Shown: positions 27,689-36,899, counted from the stretch's first letter. The stretch is DNA of 64,000 nucleotides from Bacteroidales bacterium (GCA_016929525.1 JAFGIP010000034.1:1-64000); one strand, 5' to 3'. Program-made: numbers and translations. Notes: generated from the letters alone by a model not told the origin.

Positions 27689-28381
27689 ATGATAAAAATT
27701 TTACAGATAGAAACAGCAACAGATGTATGCTCGGTATCTGTTGCTATCAACGGCAGGGTTGAAACGATCATAGAAACAGGAGAAACAAGAACTCATTCAG
27801 CTTCTTTAGTACCATTCATAGAAAAAATCTATTCCTGTGGCAAACATAACGATATTGATGCAGTGGCCGTCAGTATGGGGCCCGGATCATATACAGGATT
27901 ACGTATAGGAGTTTCTGTTGCCAAAGGTATTTGCTATGGAGGAGGAATACCTCTCATTGCTATTTCTACATTGGAATCTATGGTGAATGGGTATATTCAA
28001 CAACTGGAAAATAATCCTCCTGAGAATTCACTTTTTCTGCCAATGATTGATGCAAGGAGAATGGAGGTTTATACTGCGATATACAATAAAGAGAAAGTAA
28101 GTATTGAAGAAACAAGGGCACTCATCGTTGAACCGGATACTTTTAATTCATACCTGATGAAATATAAACTGTATTTATTTGGACCGGGAGCTGCAAAGAT
28201 TAAATCCGTAATACAGCACAGGAATTTATATATATCTGATGATTTTAAAATGTCCTCAGAATATATGTCGGAGTTGGTTTATAAAAAGTATAAGATGAAG
28301 AACTTTGAAGACACAGCATATTTCGAACCTTTTTATCTTAAAGATTTCATTACGACAATTTCTAAAAAGAAAGTAATTTAG
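27689..28381 (+). CDS. tsaB: tRNA threonylcarbamoyladenosine biosynthesis protein TsaB
   Basis: A 230-aa protein from the ATG at 27689, 'MIKILQIETATDVCSVSVA'; an upstream TTG is rejected because the ASKHA fold begins right here. 'VAVSMGPGSYTGLRIGVSVA' is the TsaB signature loop. TsaB is a non-catalytic scaffold that binds TsaD and TsaE to put the t6A modification on ANN-decoding tRNAs. 'PMIDARRMEVYTA' is also conserved. It is followed after 57 bp by the DUF3108 gene. Confidence 0.95.
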   Translation: MIKILQIETATDVCSVSVAINGRVETIIETGETRTHSASLVPFIEKIYSCGKHNDIDAVAVSMGPGSYTGLRIGVSVAKGICYGGGIPLIAISTLESMVNGYIQQLENNPPENSLFLPMIDARRMEVYTAIYNKEKVSIEETRALIVEPDTFNSYLMKYKLYLFGPGAAKIKSVIQHRNLYISDDFKMSSEYMSELVYKKYKMKNFEDTAYFEPFYLKDFITTISKKKVI

Positions 28382-28438
28382 TATACTGAGAAATAGTGTA
28401 AAAAGCTAAACTGGATTGATATTATGAGGGAAAGAGAA

Positions 28439-29221
28439 ATGAAAAAAATACTATCATTTTTATTAGTGATTTCATTAATTGGATTGGGGGCATATAAAAA
28501 ACCTAAGCAAGGGGGTAAGGAAAATATTAAAGAACGTTTTGCACATGGTGAGGAACTTAAGTATTCTTTAAAATATGGACCTATTCATGGAGGTGATGCA
28601 AAGCTGACACTGCATTTAATTGAGTACGAGAAAAGAAAAGCTTTCCATGCGAGAGTGCATGCAAAATCTGTTGGAATAACCGACAAGCTGTTCAAAGTTG
28701 AAGACATTTACGAAAGTTTTTTCGATCCGGAAACCTGTTTACCATACAAAGCGATACGAAATATAAGCGAAGGGGGATATAAGTTTTATAATGAAGTATT
28801 CTTCTACCATACTGATAGTATTCTGTACAGTCAAAAAAGCGGAGAATATGAGATACCTCCGGATATACTTGATGTAGTTTCTTCTCTGTATTATTTAAGG
28901 AGAATGAATTTAGATACCCTAGTAAAAGGCGATGTTATTCCAATTATTACTTTTTTCGGAGATGAGATTTTCCCATTTCCTTTACGATATAAGGGTAAAG
29001 AAATTGTAAAAACAAAACTCGGGAAATTTTCCTGCTACCGTTTTGATCCTGTCGTTGAGGTGGGCAGAATATTTGAATCGGAAGATGACATGACAATGTG
29101 GATAAGTGCCGACCAGAATATGATACCTATCAGAGTTCGATTTGATATGATTGTAGGAGCAGTGTTATGTGATCTTTCTGAATATAAAGGGCTTTCCTCA
29201 GAGTTAAAAAGTCAGGAATAA
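28439..29221 (+). CDS. DUF3108 domain secreted/periplasmic protein
   Basis: A 260-aa protein from the ATG at 28439; an ATG at 28424 would add five charged residues before the signal sequence. Residues 1-20 (MKKILSFLLVISLIGLGAYK) look like a signal peptide. The rest matches DUF3108: 'HGEELKYSLKYGPIHGGDAKL' at the start of the barrel, 'KVEDIYESFFDPETCLPYK' in the middle, and 'MTMWISADQNMIPIRV' near the end. Homologues sit in the periplasm of Gram-negative bacteria. The function is not established. Confidence 0.88.
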   Translation: MKKILSFLLVISLIGLGAYKKPKQGGKENIKERFAHGEELKYSLKYGPIHGGDAKLTLHLIEYEKRKAFHARVHAKSVGITDKLFKVEDIYESFFDPETCLPYKAIRNISEGGYKFYNEVFFYHTDSILYSQKSGEYEIPPDILDVVSSLYYLRRMNLDTLVKGDVIPIITFFGDEIFPFPLRYKGKEIVKTKLGKFSCYRFDPVVEVGRIFESEDDMTMWISADQNMIPIRVRFDMIVGAVLCDLSEYKGLSSELKSQE

Positions 29222-29281
29222 TTGTTAAAACTGCAACAGGCAAAAAAAAACTTTACATTTAGTTAATTAATCGATTTCCTT

Positions 29282-29289
29282 TATTTTTG
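29282..29289 (+). promoter_or_regulatory. -7 box of the efp promoter
   Basis: TATTTTTG matches TAnnTTTG exactly, 22 bp before the efp ATG. TTTA at 29258-29261 may stand in for the -33 TTTG. Confidence 0.6.
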
Positions 29290-29311
29290 TAGCCACTAAT
29301 AAAAATTATTT

Positions 29312-29881
29312 ATGGCTACCACTGCAGATATAAGAAACGGTTTGTGTATTGAATTCAATAATGAGTTATATACAATAACAGAATTTCAGCATGTTAAGCC
29401 TGGCAAAGGACCGGCTTTTGTTCGAACAAAATTGAAAAATTTAAAAACGGGAAAGGTCATTGATAATACGTTTTCAGCCGGGCATAAAATTATTGTGCAA
29501 CGTGTGGAGCGCAGACCTTATCAATATCTTTATAAAGATGATATGGGATATACATTTATGCATAGCGAAACTTTTGAACAGATTCATATTGAAGAGTCGT
29601 TGATAGATGCGCCTGAACTATATAAAGAAGGGCAGGAAGTTGAAATTATATACCATGCGGATACCGAAACACCTTTATCATGTGAATTGCCACCATTTAT
29701 TGTATTGGAAGTAACATACACAGAACCTGGTGTACGCGGTGATACTTCATCTGCCTCGTCATTAAAACCGGCAACTGTTGAAACAGGTGCGACTATTAAT
29801 GTACCTTTGTTTATTAATACGGGAGAGAAAATAAAAATAGATACTAGAACCAAGTCTTATTCAGAAAGGGTAAAAGACTAA
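29312..29881 (+). CDS. efp: Translation elongation factor P
   Basis: A 189-aa factor, normal length, that rescues ribosomes stalled at polyproline. The KOW-like domain has '[19 protein letters not shown]', where the loop lysine in PGKGPAF would be the modification site. '[19 protein letters not shown]' and '[20 protein letters not shown]' are conserved, and '[14 protein letters not shown]' is the canonical C-terminus. It is 27 bp upstream of the SpoIIE phosphatase gene. Confidence 0.97.
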   Translation: MATTADIRNGLCIEFNNELYTITEFQHVKPGKGPAFVRTKLKNLKTGKVIDNTFSAGHKIIVQRVERRPYQYLYKDDMGYTFMHSETFEQIHIEESLIDAPELYKEGQEVEIIYHADTETPLSCELPPFIVLEVTYTEPGVRGDTSSASSLKPATVETGATINVPLFINTGEKIKIDTRTKSYSERVKD

Positions 29882-29908
29882 TAATATTATTTATTTTGGA
29901 GAAACTTT

Positions 29909-31138
29909 ATGTCGGATAAAGCTTCTATAAAAAGATTAAAATTAACGACGTTCAAATTAAGAGCGTTACTTAATATTACGCAGGCTATCAATGAAAATCT
30001 GACGCAGGACGAATTATTGTCAAGGTATAAGACAATTTTAGCTGATGATTTGAATATTGGTAAACTCATGTTGTTTAAGCTTGAAGAAAAATGGGATTGT
30101 ATTCTGAGTTTTGGGATAACCGATGAGAATCAAAAGAACATTGATGTAGAGAAAGATCTTCTTGGATATGAAGAAATAACATTTGTTTCGGTTTCAAAAT
30201 CAGCAGCATTATCAAATTACGATATAATAGTTCCGGTTATTCACAATGGGAAGCACATTGCATTTGTGATCATTGGTGATATTGACGAAGAAGTTGAGGG
30301 AATGAGCCCCGCAATTAAACACCTCAATTTTATTCAGACAATTTCCAATATTATTATTGTTGCCATTGAGAATATCAGACTGTTTAATGAAAGCCTTAAG
30401 CAAGAGGCCATAAAAAAAGAGTTAGAGCTGGCCTCAAAAATGCAGAATATGCTTATTCCGCATTCTTCTGAGCTTCCAAAGACAGACAAGATCAAAATGA
30501 CTGCTTTTTATCATCCTCATCTGGAAGTCGGGGGTGATTACTACGATTATTTGGAACTGAGTAAGGATGAAATAGGTTTTTGTATCTCAGATGTCTCGGG
30601 GAAAGGCATGTCTGCAGCATTATTAATGTCGAATTTTCAGGCTAATCTAAGAGCTTTATTTACGCATGAAATATCATTACTTGCTCTGGTTGAAAAACTA
30701 AACGAGAGAGTATTGCATGCAGCTAACGGGGAGAAATTCATAACCCTGTTTTTAGCCAAATATAATTTCAAAACTCGTGAACTGGAGTATATCAATGCAG
30801 GCCATAACCAACCTATCTTATATCAGAAAAATCATGACAAACTGGTATACCTTGATAAAGGATGTGTTGGCATAGGAATGCTTGATGAAATTCCTCTTAT
30901 CAGAAAGGGGTCAATGGTTATTGAAGAACCTTCAAAGATATTATGCTATACCGATGGACTTGTTGAGTTAATGGACGGATTGGGGATATCTACCGAAACT
31001 TCTGAAATTGAAGGCTGCATGCGTAATCCTGATTCCATTGAAAATAATATTAACGATATTATTAAAAAACAAAAAGTACTTGAAGGGAGTACAGCAATCT
31101 TTGACGATATTTCAATTCTTGGTGTTGAAATATTTTGA
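29909..31138 (+). CDS. GAF-domain SpoIIE-type serine phosphatase
   Basis: A 409-aa cytosolic signalling protein. Residues about 20-165 fit a GAF sensor domain. A helix, 'ELELASKMQNMLIPHSSEL', links to the PP2C/SpoIIE catalytic domain: 'GGDYYDYLEL' and 'CISDVSGKGMSAALLMSNFQ' bind the metals, and 'YINAGHNQPILY' and 'LCYTDGLVELMDG' complete the motifs. The organisation is that of RsbU-like phosphatases that act on anti-sigma-factor antagonists. No partner kinase or antagonist gene is adjacent, so its target is unknown. It ends 4 bp from the convergent O-antigen ligase gene. Confidence 0.92.
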   Translation: MSDKASIKRLKLTTFKLRALLNITQAINENLTQDELLSRYKTILADDLNIGKLMLFKLEEKWDCILSFGITDENQKNIDVEKDLLGYEEITFVSVSKSAALSNYDIIVPVIHNGKHIAFVIIGDIDEEVEGMSPAIKHLNFIQTISNIIIVAIENIRLFNESLKQEAIKKELELASKMQNMLIPHSSELPKTDKIKMTAFYHPHLEVGGDYYDYLELSKDEIGFCISDVSGKGMSAALLMSNFQANLRALFTHEISLLALVEKLNERVLHAANGEKFITLFLAKYNFKTRELEYINAGHNQPILYQKNHDKLVYLDKGCVGIGMLDEIPLIRKGSMVIEEPSKILCYTDGLVELMDGLGISTETSEIEGCMRNPDSIENNINDIIKKQKVLEGSTAIFDDISILGVEIF

Positions 31139-31142
31139 TTTA

Positions 31143-32627
31143 TTACTTCTTAACAGATTCTCCTAATTCTGATTTCTTTTGCTGCTTATATTGAGTTGGT
31201 AAATAATAAATATCCAACGAAACGAATATTGCAATAAAACCCCAAAATAATGCCGAGGCTTTGTCTGTATCAAGAAAATTGTTAAGGGTGCCATGCACCA
31301 AATATGTAATTAAGCCAAGTATAAAAGCTAAAACCATTTGCTTAAGATGTTTATCTTCTGTTTTACGATAAACTCTATAACCAGTAAGAAGGCTTGTTAT
31401 AACAATTAGAATAAAAGATAAAGATCCCAGTACTCCAGATTCAGCTAAGGGTCCAATGTATTCACTATGAGCATTTCCCCTGTCCCCAAAATCTGTACTT
31501 ACCAAAGTTTTATTTCTTGCTAACTGAAACGGGGCATATTTAAACATGTATGTTCCTGGACCCCAGCCAAAAACAGGTCGTTCCTTAAACATTCTGAAAG
31601 CAGAATTCCATCGGTTGAGCCTTTCGAGGTTCGATTCATCAGTTGTAATATTTGACATCGACTGAACATGTTCCTGCAGATCGGCTGAAGAATCCTGCCT
31701 GTTTTTCTCAAGTTTATGGATAATTTCAGTCTTTTGTCCAAGGATATACATAAATGCCAGGAAACCAAATATTAACAAATAACGAAATTTAATTTTTAAG
31801 ACAGTTACTATAAGGATTGCCATCGAGCAAAATACACTGATCCAAGCAGCCCGGGTATATGAAAGAATAAGTCCGGTAATGATAAGTATTGTTATTACAA
31901 TAAATAAAATACGAAATAATATATTTTTCCCTGACTGGTAAGTAATACCAACAAAACCAAATAAAAGCATTGAAAGTATTGCTCCATATGAAGTATGATC
32001 GCGAAAGAATGGTTCCATAACAAAATGGGCTGCATCGCTATCATAAAGGCCGTAACCAAAGTGTCGGGTAATGGCATAAATAATAACAAACAGCATTGAG
32101 ATGACATATAACCAAATGAATTTTGAAATATTTTTAATATCACGAAATACAAAAATGGCAAGCAGATAGAATGTTATTATAAACCATAAACGAGCAAGTA
32201 AAAACTTGAATGAAACCACTGGCATGCTACTGGTAACAGATGTTATAAAAAGCCAAAATAAGCTGAACAGTATTGCATAACTTACAGGATGATTAATGAC
32301 TCTTCGATCGAATTCATTTCTCAGAACCAGCTTATATATAAATATTATCAGAACCCCAAAAAGCATGGGTTCTGTGGGGATATAAAAATCAATGGGTGAT
32401 GAGGGAATATATTCAATCAAGGGTATGGATATAGGAACTATTAGAATTATTATAAAATACAATATTTCGAGACGGGCAATAGCCATATATACAATGAACA
32501 GTATTACCGGTATCAGGTTAAAAAAATAGATCTCCTTATAACATAATGCAACATCAATTGCAATGTAAACTAATACAATGGCAATAACACCCCAGTATTT
32601 CTTCAGTTGACTAAGCAGTAAAGGCAT
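31143..32627 (-). CDS. O-antigen ligase/polymerase family membrane protein
   Basis: A 494-aa protein with about eleven hydrophobic helices. The C-terminal periplasmic loop shows 'MFKERPVFGWGPGTYMF' and 'GNAHSEYIGPLAESGVLG', the conserved WaaL/Wzy (PF04932) motifs with the key histidine. It sits 3 bp downstream of a Wzz-type chain-length protein, so a glycan polymerase regulated by Wzz is the most natural reading. It differs clearly from the family member at 15137. Confidence 0.85.
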   Translation of the reverse strand: MPLLLSQLKKYWGVIAIVLVYIAIDVALCYKEIYFFNLIPVILFIVYMAIARLEILYFIIILIVPISIPLIEYIPSSPIDFYIPTEPMLFGVLIIFIYKLVLRNEFDRRVINHPVSYAILFSLFWLFITSVTSSMPVVSFKFLLARLWFIITFYLLAIFVFRDIKNISKFIWLYVISMLFVIIYAITRHFGYGLYDSDAAHFVMEPFFRDHTSYGAILSMLLFGFVGITYQSGKNILFRILFIVITILIITGLILSYTRAAWISVFCSMAILIVTVLKIKFRYLLIFGFLAFMYILGQKTEIIHKLEKNRQDSSADLQEHVQSMSNITTDESNLERLNRWNSAFRMFKERPVFGWGPGTYMFKYAPFQLARNKTLVSTDFGDRGNAHSEYIGPLAESGVLGSLSFILIVITSLLTGYRVYRKTEDKHLKQMVLAFILGLITYLVHGTLNNFLDTDKASALFWGFIAIFVSLDIYYLPTQYKQQKKSELGESVKK

Positions 32628-32630
32628 GCT

Positions 32631-33653
32631 TTAGGAACGGGCTTTTATATTGTCGATAATTATCATTAAAAGCAATGCAAGGGCAAATGTAGAGAAGGTT
32701 GCTATCATTGTAATGACAGAACGTTTTGGAACGGCTTTTCTTTCAGCGACTGTAGCGTGGTCAACAATAAATACATTGGTGACATTTGATTCAAGGTTCA
32801 CTTTTGCTGCAGCATATTTTGAATTCAAAGAAGACAATCGTCTTACTTCCCAATGCAACTTGCTTGTAAGCTCAACGAGTACACTGCCATACTTATTCAA
32901 AATGTTAAGTTGATTTTTGATTTTTTTAGCTGCAGATTCGTTATTTCTAATAAGGGCTTCTGCATAAGCTGAGTTCAAAGCGTCAGACTGTGATTCAAAA
33001 TCAGATATTCCATAGCTGCGAATTATATTCAACGAATCTGTAATCTGATCGACCCTTTTTTTTGTGTCATTATATTCTTTTTCAACAATAAAAAATGCTT
33101 CTCTCGCCCTGTCAACGCGCATATCATAATATGCTGTATTCACATAATCGGCTATTTCGTTTGCTATATCGGCTGCAAGTTGTGGTTCTTCATCGAGAAC
33201 TTCGATTTCGATAGAAGTAAATTCAGTCCGTCTGAAGCTTACATTACCCTTGTATTTGTTAAATAGCATTGTGCGCGGATATCTCACTTCTGTTGAATCA
33301 ATCCCATAATGCTCCATAAGATTGAATTTTTTACAGATATATTTCCGCACTTTGTCGGAATTAAGAATCTGTAAAAGACGTTCTGCTTCTTCATCTTCAC
33401 CAAACGTAAGAAGGTCTTTTGTATCGGAAGTTGTGATATCTGTCTCAACCAGATTTTTTGAAATGGATACCGAAGCTGTAGGGAACATAATCACAGTCGA
33501 TTTAAATCGCGGAGGTATAAAAGATGAAGCAATGGCTGATACTATAAATGCAACAACCGAAATAATAATCAAAAACCATTTATGGTCCCACGCGTATTTT
33601 ATTAAATCGAAGGTATCGTGTACAAAACCTTTGTTTTCTGTTTCTTTTGTCAT
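32631..33653 (-). CDS. Wzz/chain-length determinant protein
   Basis: A 340-aa inner-membrane protein. One transmembrane segment lies at 31-52 ('FLIIISVVAFIVSAIASSFI'), followed by 'PPRFKSTVIMFP'. A long helical periplasmic domain follows, and a second transmembrane segment lies near 318-335, after the Pro-rich 'AVPKRSVIT' motif. This is the PCP topology of polysaccharide co-polymerases without a tyrosine-kinase domain. It sets glycan chain length together with the adjacent Wzy-like protein. It begins 9 bp after the stop of tyrS and reads the same way, so it may share its transcript. Confidence 0.88.
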   Translation of the reverse strand: MTKETENKGFVHDTFDLIKYAWDHKWFLIIISVVAFIVSAIASSFIPPRFKSTVIMFPTASVSISKNLVETDITTSDTKDLLTFGEDEEAERLLQILNSDKVRKYICKKFNLMEHYGIDSTEVRYPRTMLFNKYKGNVSFRRTEFTSIEIEVLDEEPQLAADIANEIADYVNTAYYDMRVDRAREAFFIVEKEYNDTKKRVDQITDSLNIIRSYGISDFESQSDALNSAYAEALIRNNESAAKKIKNQLNILNKYGSVLVELTSKLHWEVRRLSSLNSKYAAAKVNLESNVTNVFIVDHATVAERKAVPKRSVITMIATFSTFALALLLMIIIDNIKARS

Positions 33654-33662
33654 ATTATATAA

Positions 33663-34943
33663 TTATTTAACTGTTATCAGGAAATTGTTTTTTTTACCTT
33701 TCTGAATTAGAAGATATTTATTATTTAAAAGATTTGTAAAATTAATTTCTGTTTCAGCACTGGATATCTTTTTCTTATTAATACTTACTCCCCCTCCCTG
33801 TATCATTCTTCTCAGTTCTCCCTTTGAAGCAAAAACTTTTGTTTTATCAGCCAGGAGATCGAGAATGTTCATACCATTCTTAAGAACGGACTTCTCGATA
33901 CTGAATTGTGGAACACCATCAAAGATGGATAAAAAAGTACGTTCATCCAAACGGGATAAACTTTCAGTTGTGCCTTTACCAAAGAGTATTTGTGAAGCTT
34001 CCACAGCGTTATCAAGCTCATTTTTACTGTGCACGGAAATTGTAAGTTCTTCAGCAAGTTTTTTCTGTAATAAATGCTGATGTGGCGCCTCCTGATGTTT
34101 TTCAGTCAGTGATTCAATTTCTTCCGGTTTCAGCAATGTAAAAATTTTCATGTATCGGGCTGCGTCTTCATCGGATGTATTTAACCAGAACTGATAAAAT
34201 TCATAAGGACTCGTACGATCAGGATCGAGCCATATACTTCCTTTTTCTGTTTTCCCGAATTTACCGCCATCTGCTTTAGTTATTAATGGGCAAGTCAGGG
34301 CAAATGCATTACCTCCTTCTTTCCTTCTGATAAGTTCCGTACCGGTAACAATGTTTCCCCACTGATCGGATCCCCCCATTTGCAGCTTACAGTTTTTTTC
34401 TTTATACAAATAAAGAAAATCATAACCCTGAACCAACTGGTAAGTAAATTCGGTAAAAGAAATGCCGGTTTCAAGGCGCTTCTGCACAGAATCTTTTGCC
34501 ATCATATAGCTTACTGAAATATGTTTACCAACATTTCGAATAAAATCGAGGAAGCTGAATTCCTTCATCCAGTCATAATTATTTACAAGTTCAGCCTTAT
34601 TGGGAGTATCTGATTCAAAATCGAGAAATTTACTCAACTGTTTCTTTATACAGTTTTCATTATGTCGAAGAGTTTCTTCACTCATCAGGTTTCTTTCCTC
34701 TGATTTACCTGAAGGATCTCCAATCATACCTGTAGCACCTCCAACCAGGGCAATCGGTTTATGTCCGGCTTCCTGTAAATGCCGGAGTAACATGACGCCA
34801 ACCAGATGACCTATATGCAATGAATCAGCAGTTGGATCAATCCCAACATATGCCGTAGTCATTTCTTTTTCAAGCTGTTCCTCAGTTCCTGGCATGATAT
34901 CATGTATCATACCTCTCCATTTCAATTCTTCAATAAGATTCAT
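33663..34943 (-). CDS. tyrS: Tyrosyl-tRNA synthetase
   Basis: A 426-aa class I synthetase of the TyrRS bacterial type. 'HIGH' (43-46) sits within '[14 protein letters not shown]'. The second nucleotide-binding signature is KFGKT, the usual variant of KMSKS in TyrS. '[13 protein letters not shown]' binds tyrosine and ATP. The C-terminal S4 domain carries '[16 protein letters not shown]'. It charges tRNA-Tyr. The -7 box at 34960-34967 would give a short leader. Confidence 0.98.
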   Translation of the reverse strand: MNLIEELKWRGMIHDIMPGTEEQLEKEMTTAYVGIDPTADSLHIGHLVGVMLLRHLQEAGHKPIALVGGATGMIGDPSGKSEERNLMSEETLRHNENCIKKQLSKFLDFESDTPNKAELVNNYDWMKEFSFLDFIRNVGKHISVSYMMAKDSVQKRLETGISFTEFTYQLVQGYDFLYLYKEKNCKLQMGGSDQWGNIVTGTELIRRKEGGNAFALTCPLITKADGGKFGKTEKGSIWLDPDRTSPYEFYQFWLNTSDEDAARYMKIFTLLKPEEIESLTEKHQEAPHQHLLQKKLAEELTISVHSKNELDNAVEASQILFGKGTTESLSRLDERTFLSIFDGVPQFSIEKSVLKNGMNILDLLADKTKVFASKGELRRMIQGGGVSINKKKISSAETEINFTNLLNNKYLLIQKGKKNNFLITVK

Positions 34944-34959
34944 TCATGAAAAATTTCTG

Positions 34960-34967
34960 CAAATATA
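34960..34967 (-). promoter_or_regulatory. -7 box of the tyrS promoter
   Basis: On the minus strand this reads TATATTTG, an exact TAnnTTTG match 17 bp before the tyrS ATG. No clear -33 box was found. Confidence 0.5.
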
Positions 34968-35002
34968 ATATTTGCATTATAAGATTCCGGATATTTCACT
35001 GA

Positions 35003-35533
35003 TTATACAAATTTTTCTTCTCTGTAGGATGGAGGTATATTTATGGGCTCACTAATATCAAATGGAAGGTGAGGGAAAACGAGAGGAACTAATGCGGATA
35101 AAGGTTTATAAAGAATTGAGCTGTCAATTTTATCCTGAGGTAAAAAATGTACCTTCCTGTCAACAGTATTAATAACAACTAATAAAGCACTTATTATAAA
35201 TGCATATTTTATGATATTAAAGAGAGCTCCAAGAATTCTGTTAAGAAAATTTAAAGAAATGGCTTCAAGAAGTTTTTCCGCCATGCGGGCAAGAAAATGG
35301 ATAGCTACAACGATACCAATAAATGTTAATGCATAAGCAATTAGCGATAGATATTCGCCGGTATATTCAGTTTTTTCTGTGATTAGTTTTGCAGTAAAAG
35401 ATGAAAATTTAATGGAGCCGTAAATTCCTAAAATTAGAGCTGCCAGCGTTGCTGCCTGCAGAATCAGGCCTTTGTTATACCCTTTGATGAATGCCCAGAT
35501 AAATGCAATAATAAAAACAATATCAAAAAACAT
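35003..35533 (-). CDS. CvpA family membrane protein
   Basis: A 176-aa protein from the ATG at 35533. 'MFFDIVFIIAFIWAFIKGYN' is the conserved CvpA N-terminus; a longer frame adds an unrelated leader and is rejected. Four hydrophobic helices follow, with 'GYNKGLILQAATLAALILG' and 'NRILGALFNIIKYAFIISAL', both typical of the family. CvpA homologues affect colicin V export and envelope stress tolerance in enterobacteria; the molecular role is unclear. Monocistronic. Confidence 0.88.
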   Translation of the reverse strand: MFFDIVFIIAFIWAFIKGYNKGLILQAATLAALILGIYGSIKFSSFTAKLITEKTEYTGEYLSLIAYALTFIGIVVAIHFLARMAEKLLEAISLNFLNRILGALFNIIKYAFIISALLVVINTVDRKVHFLPQDKIDSSILYKPLSALVPLVFPHLPFDISEPINIPPSYREEKFV

Positions 35534-35655
35534 ATTTTGAAATTTGTGTAAAAGTAACCAAAGCCATGAAGTAATTACATCTATTTTTTCACAATGCTGA
35601 CAATGACCGGCATGAATGATTTGATACATTGAATGTTTTTCAATATTTTTACAAC

Positions 35656-35716
35656 GCCCTCCGTCCGCGTGTCGCTGAAGCTATAGCGGAGACACAAACT
35701 TTATGCGAAGGAGGGC
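35656..35716. repeat. GC-rich structured intergenic element
   Basis: The outer arms GCCCTCC (35656-35662) and GGAGGGC (35710-35716) enclose an inner stem, GTGTCGCT with AGC-gga-GACAC. The region is much richer in GC than its surroundings. It is non-coding and resembles a mobile palindromic element. Confidence 0.5.
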
Positions 35717-35743
35717 ATTGCCTATTAAATAGGGATGCGATTT

Positions 35744-35830
35744 GGCCCCATAGTTCAAGGGACACCTGCCTGCCGGTAAACTGTCAGCAAGGATAGTCAG
35801 GCAGGGAATAGCAGTTTCCTGAACTGATGG
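35744..35830 (+). pseudogene. Broken 5' copy of tRNA-Arg(CCU), interrupted in the D-loop
   Basis: GGCCCCATAGTTCAAGGG at 35744-35761 is identical to the first 18 nt of the intact tRNA at 35848. A palindrome-bearing insert (about 35763-35805) follows. Then GAATAGCAGTTTCCTgAACTG continues the D-stem and anticodon arm with one change in the loop. Homology stops after the anticodon stem; no T-arm or acceptor 3' strand follows. It cannot fold as a tRNA. Confidence 0.75.
35765..35805. repeat. Palindromic element CCTGCCTG...CAGGCAGG, copy 2
   Basis: Perfect 8-bp arms CCTGCCTG (35765-35772) and CAGGCAGG (35798-35805) surround a 25-nt loop. They are the same arms as at 317-345. This copy lies within the D-loop of the partial tRNA-Arg copy, which shows that the element, or its spread, post-dates the tRNA duplication. 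Confidence 0.65.
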
Positions 35831-35847
35831 AAAATAAGAATAATAAT

Positions 35848-35919
35848 GGCCCCATAGTTCAAGGGAAAGAATAGCAGTTTCCTAAACTGTAGATCCTGGT
35901 TCGAGTCCAGGTGGGGCTA
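35848..35919 (+). tRNA. trnR: tRNA-Arg (anticodon CCU)
   Basis: A 72-nt cloverleaf. The acceptor GGCCCCA pairs with TGGGGCT (35912-35918; G1-U72 wobble), with discriminator A at 35919. The D-stem is GTTC with GAAT. The anticodon stem is GCAGT with ACTGT around the loop TTCCTAA, anticodon CCT at 35881-35883, which reads AGG. The T-stem is CCTGG with CCAGG and the loop is TTCGAGT. CC follows the discriminator but not A, so CCA is completed after transcription. A terminator follows. Confidence 0.93.
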
Positions 35920-35924
35920 CCGCG

Positions 35925-35955
35925 AAGCAACATTCAAAACCGGATGTTGCTTTTT
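35925..35955 (+). terminator. Terminator of the tRNA-Arg gene
   Basis: AAGCAACAT (35925-35933) pairs perfectly with ATGTTGCTT (35944-35952), and the T-run continues to 35955. It starts 6 nt after the tRNA discriminator base. Confidence 0.85.
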
Positions 35956-36019
35956 ACTTTAAACTTATATAAAAAATGGAAAGAATGGACGAGAAGTTTA
36001 TGCCGATGCATTTTTCGAA

Positions 36020-36036
36020 GTCCCGATTTTCGGGAC
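36020..36036. repeat. Small hairpin GTCCCGA-TTT-TCGGGAC
   Basis: A perfect 7-bp inverted repeat with a 3-nt loop. It lies between the tRNA terminator and a 14-nt fragment of the tRNA 3' end. No T-run follows, so it is not a terminator. Confidence 0.6.
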
Positions 36037-36055
36037 CCGGAAAAAGCAATCGGTA

Positions 36056-36069
36056 AGTCCAGGTGGGGC
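36056..36069 (+). pseudogene. 3' fragment of tRNA-Arg
   Basis: AGTCCAGGTGGGGC is identical to 35904-35917, the T-loop end, T-stem 3' strand and acceptor of the intact tRNA. The preceding bases are unrelated. Together with the 5' copy at 35744 it could be the other end of a split or duplicated tRNA. Confidence 0.55.
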
Positions 36070-36203
36070 AACTAAATAATTCCTGTAATTATTGGAAGAG
36101 TGTGAGAGTAGTGACACTCACTCTGTTCCTGTCTCAAGACTCACTCCCAATTAGTATTCACTAAATATCGTTAAAATCCTGAGCGTAAATTTCTGCCGGG
36201 AAA

Positions 36204-36881
36204 TCATCCTTTAGTGCTTATCATTAAAAGGGACTCTCTTTTTTTTATTTCAATATTACGTCCTCTAATCTTGATTATTCCATCTTTTTCAAATTCTGTC
36301 AGTACCCTGCTTACACTTTCCCTGGTAACATCTACAAGATTACCAATTTCTTCCTGCGTAAGGGGCATATTAAAATATTTTGTGTTAAATATTTTATCTG
36401 AGAATTCCAGTAATACATCAGCGATTTTACCCCTCATCTGTTTTTGTGTCCTGTTTGCACAACGATAAAAAACTTCCAGCTCTGTTCGGCATAGTTCCAT
36501 CATTATCTCATGTGTGAAATCTGTATTTGATTTGAGTAAGTATCTGAAAGCAGAAATATCAATAAAGCATACTTCAGCTGTATCTACTGCTGTAACGGAA
36601 TACTGATTGATCTTATCTCCAAAAGTGGTAGGCAGGCCAAGATAGCAAGGAGCTTTTACAATACGCACAAGTTGCTCATGATATGGTCCTGTTATATGTA
36701 TTTTTGCCAGACCGTTTCTCAAATATGCAACGTTGGTTGAAAATGCACCCTGTTTGATAATAGCATCTCCTTTAACAAATTTTACCATGGTGCAGTTGAA
36801 CGACAGCCTCTCAATTTCTTCATCTTTGAGTTTTGCAGCTGCCTTCGACTTTATATTGCACAGTTTACAAACATTATTCAT
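36204..36881 (-). CDS. Crp/Fnr-family transcriptional regulator
   Basis: A 225-aa regulator. The N-terminal cyclic-nucleotide-binding-like beta barrel covers ~20-140. The C-terminal winged helix is 'LTQEEIGNLVDVTRESVSRV' (174-193). Its recognition helix has Arg187-Glu188 and Arg192, the spacing of E. coli CRP Arg180-Glu181-Arg185, which read TGTGA. Cys5, Cys8 and Cys30 near the N-terminus (CKLC...C) suggest a possible metal or Fe-S site, as in Fnr, but the spacing is not that of E. coli Fnr. The gene is divergent from the sulfur/electron-transfer operon, with a TGTGAT-N4-ATCACA palindrome between. It is the likely controller of that operon and of itself. Confidence 0.92.
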   Translation of the reverse strand: MNNVCKLCNIKSKAAAKLKDEEIERLSFNCTMVKFVKGDAIIKQGAFSTNVAYLRNGLAKIHITGPYHEQLVRIVKAPCYLGLPTTFGDKINQYSVTAVDTAEVCFIDISAFRYLLKSNTDFTHEIMMELCRTELEVFYRCANRTQKQMRGKIADVLLEFSDKIFNTKYFNMPLTQEEIGNLVDVTRESVSRVLTEFEKDGIIKIRGRNIEIKKRESLLMISTKG

Positions 36882-36899
36882 AATATAAAGATAACAATA

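Noticed and set aside
35744-35830. Second functional tRNA-Arg with an intron
   Set aside because: The T-arm and acceptor 3' strand are missing after the anticodon arm, and the insert is in the D-loop, not a known intron site.
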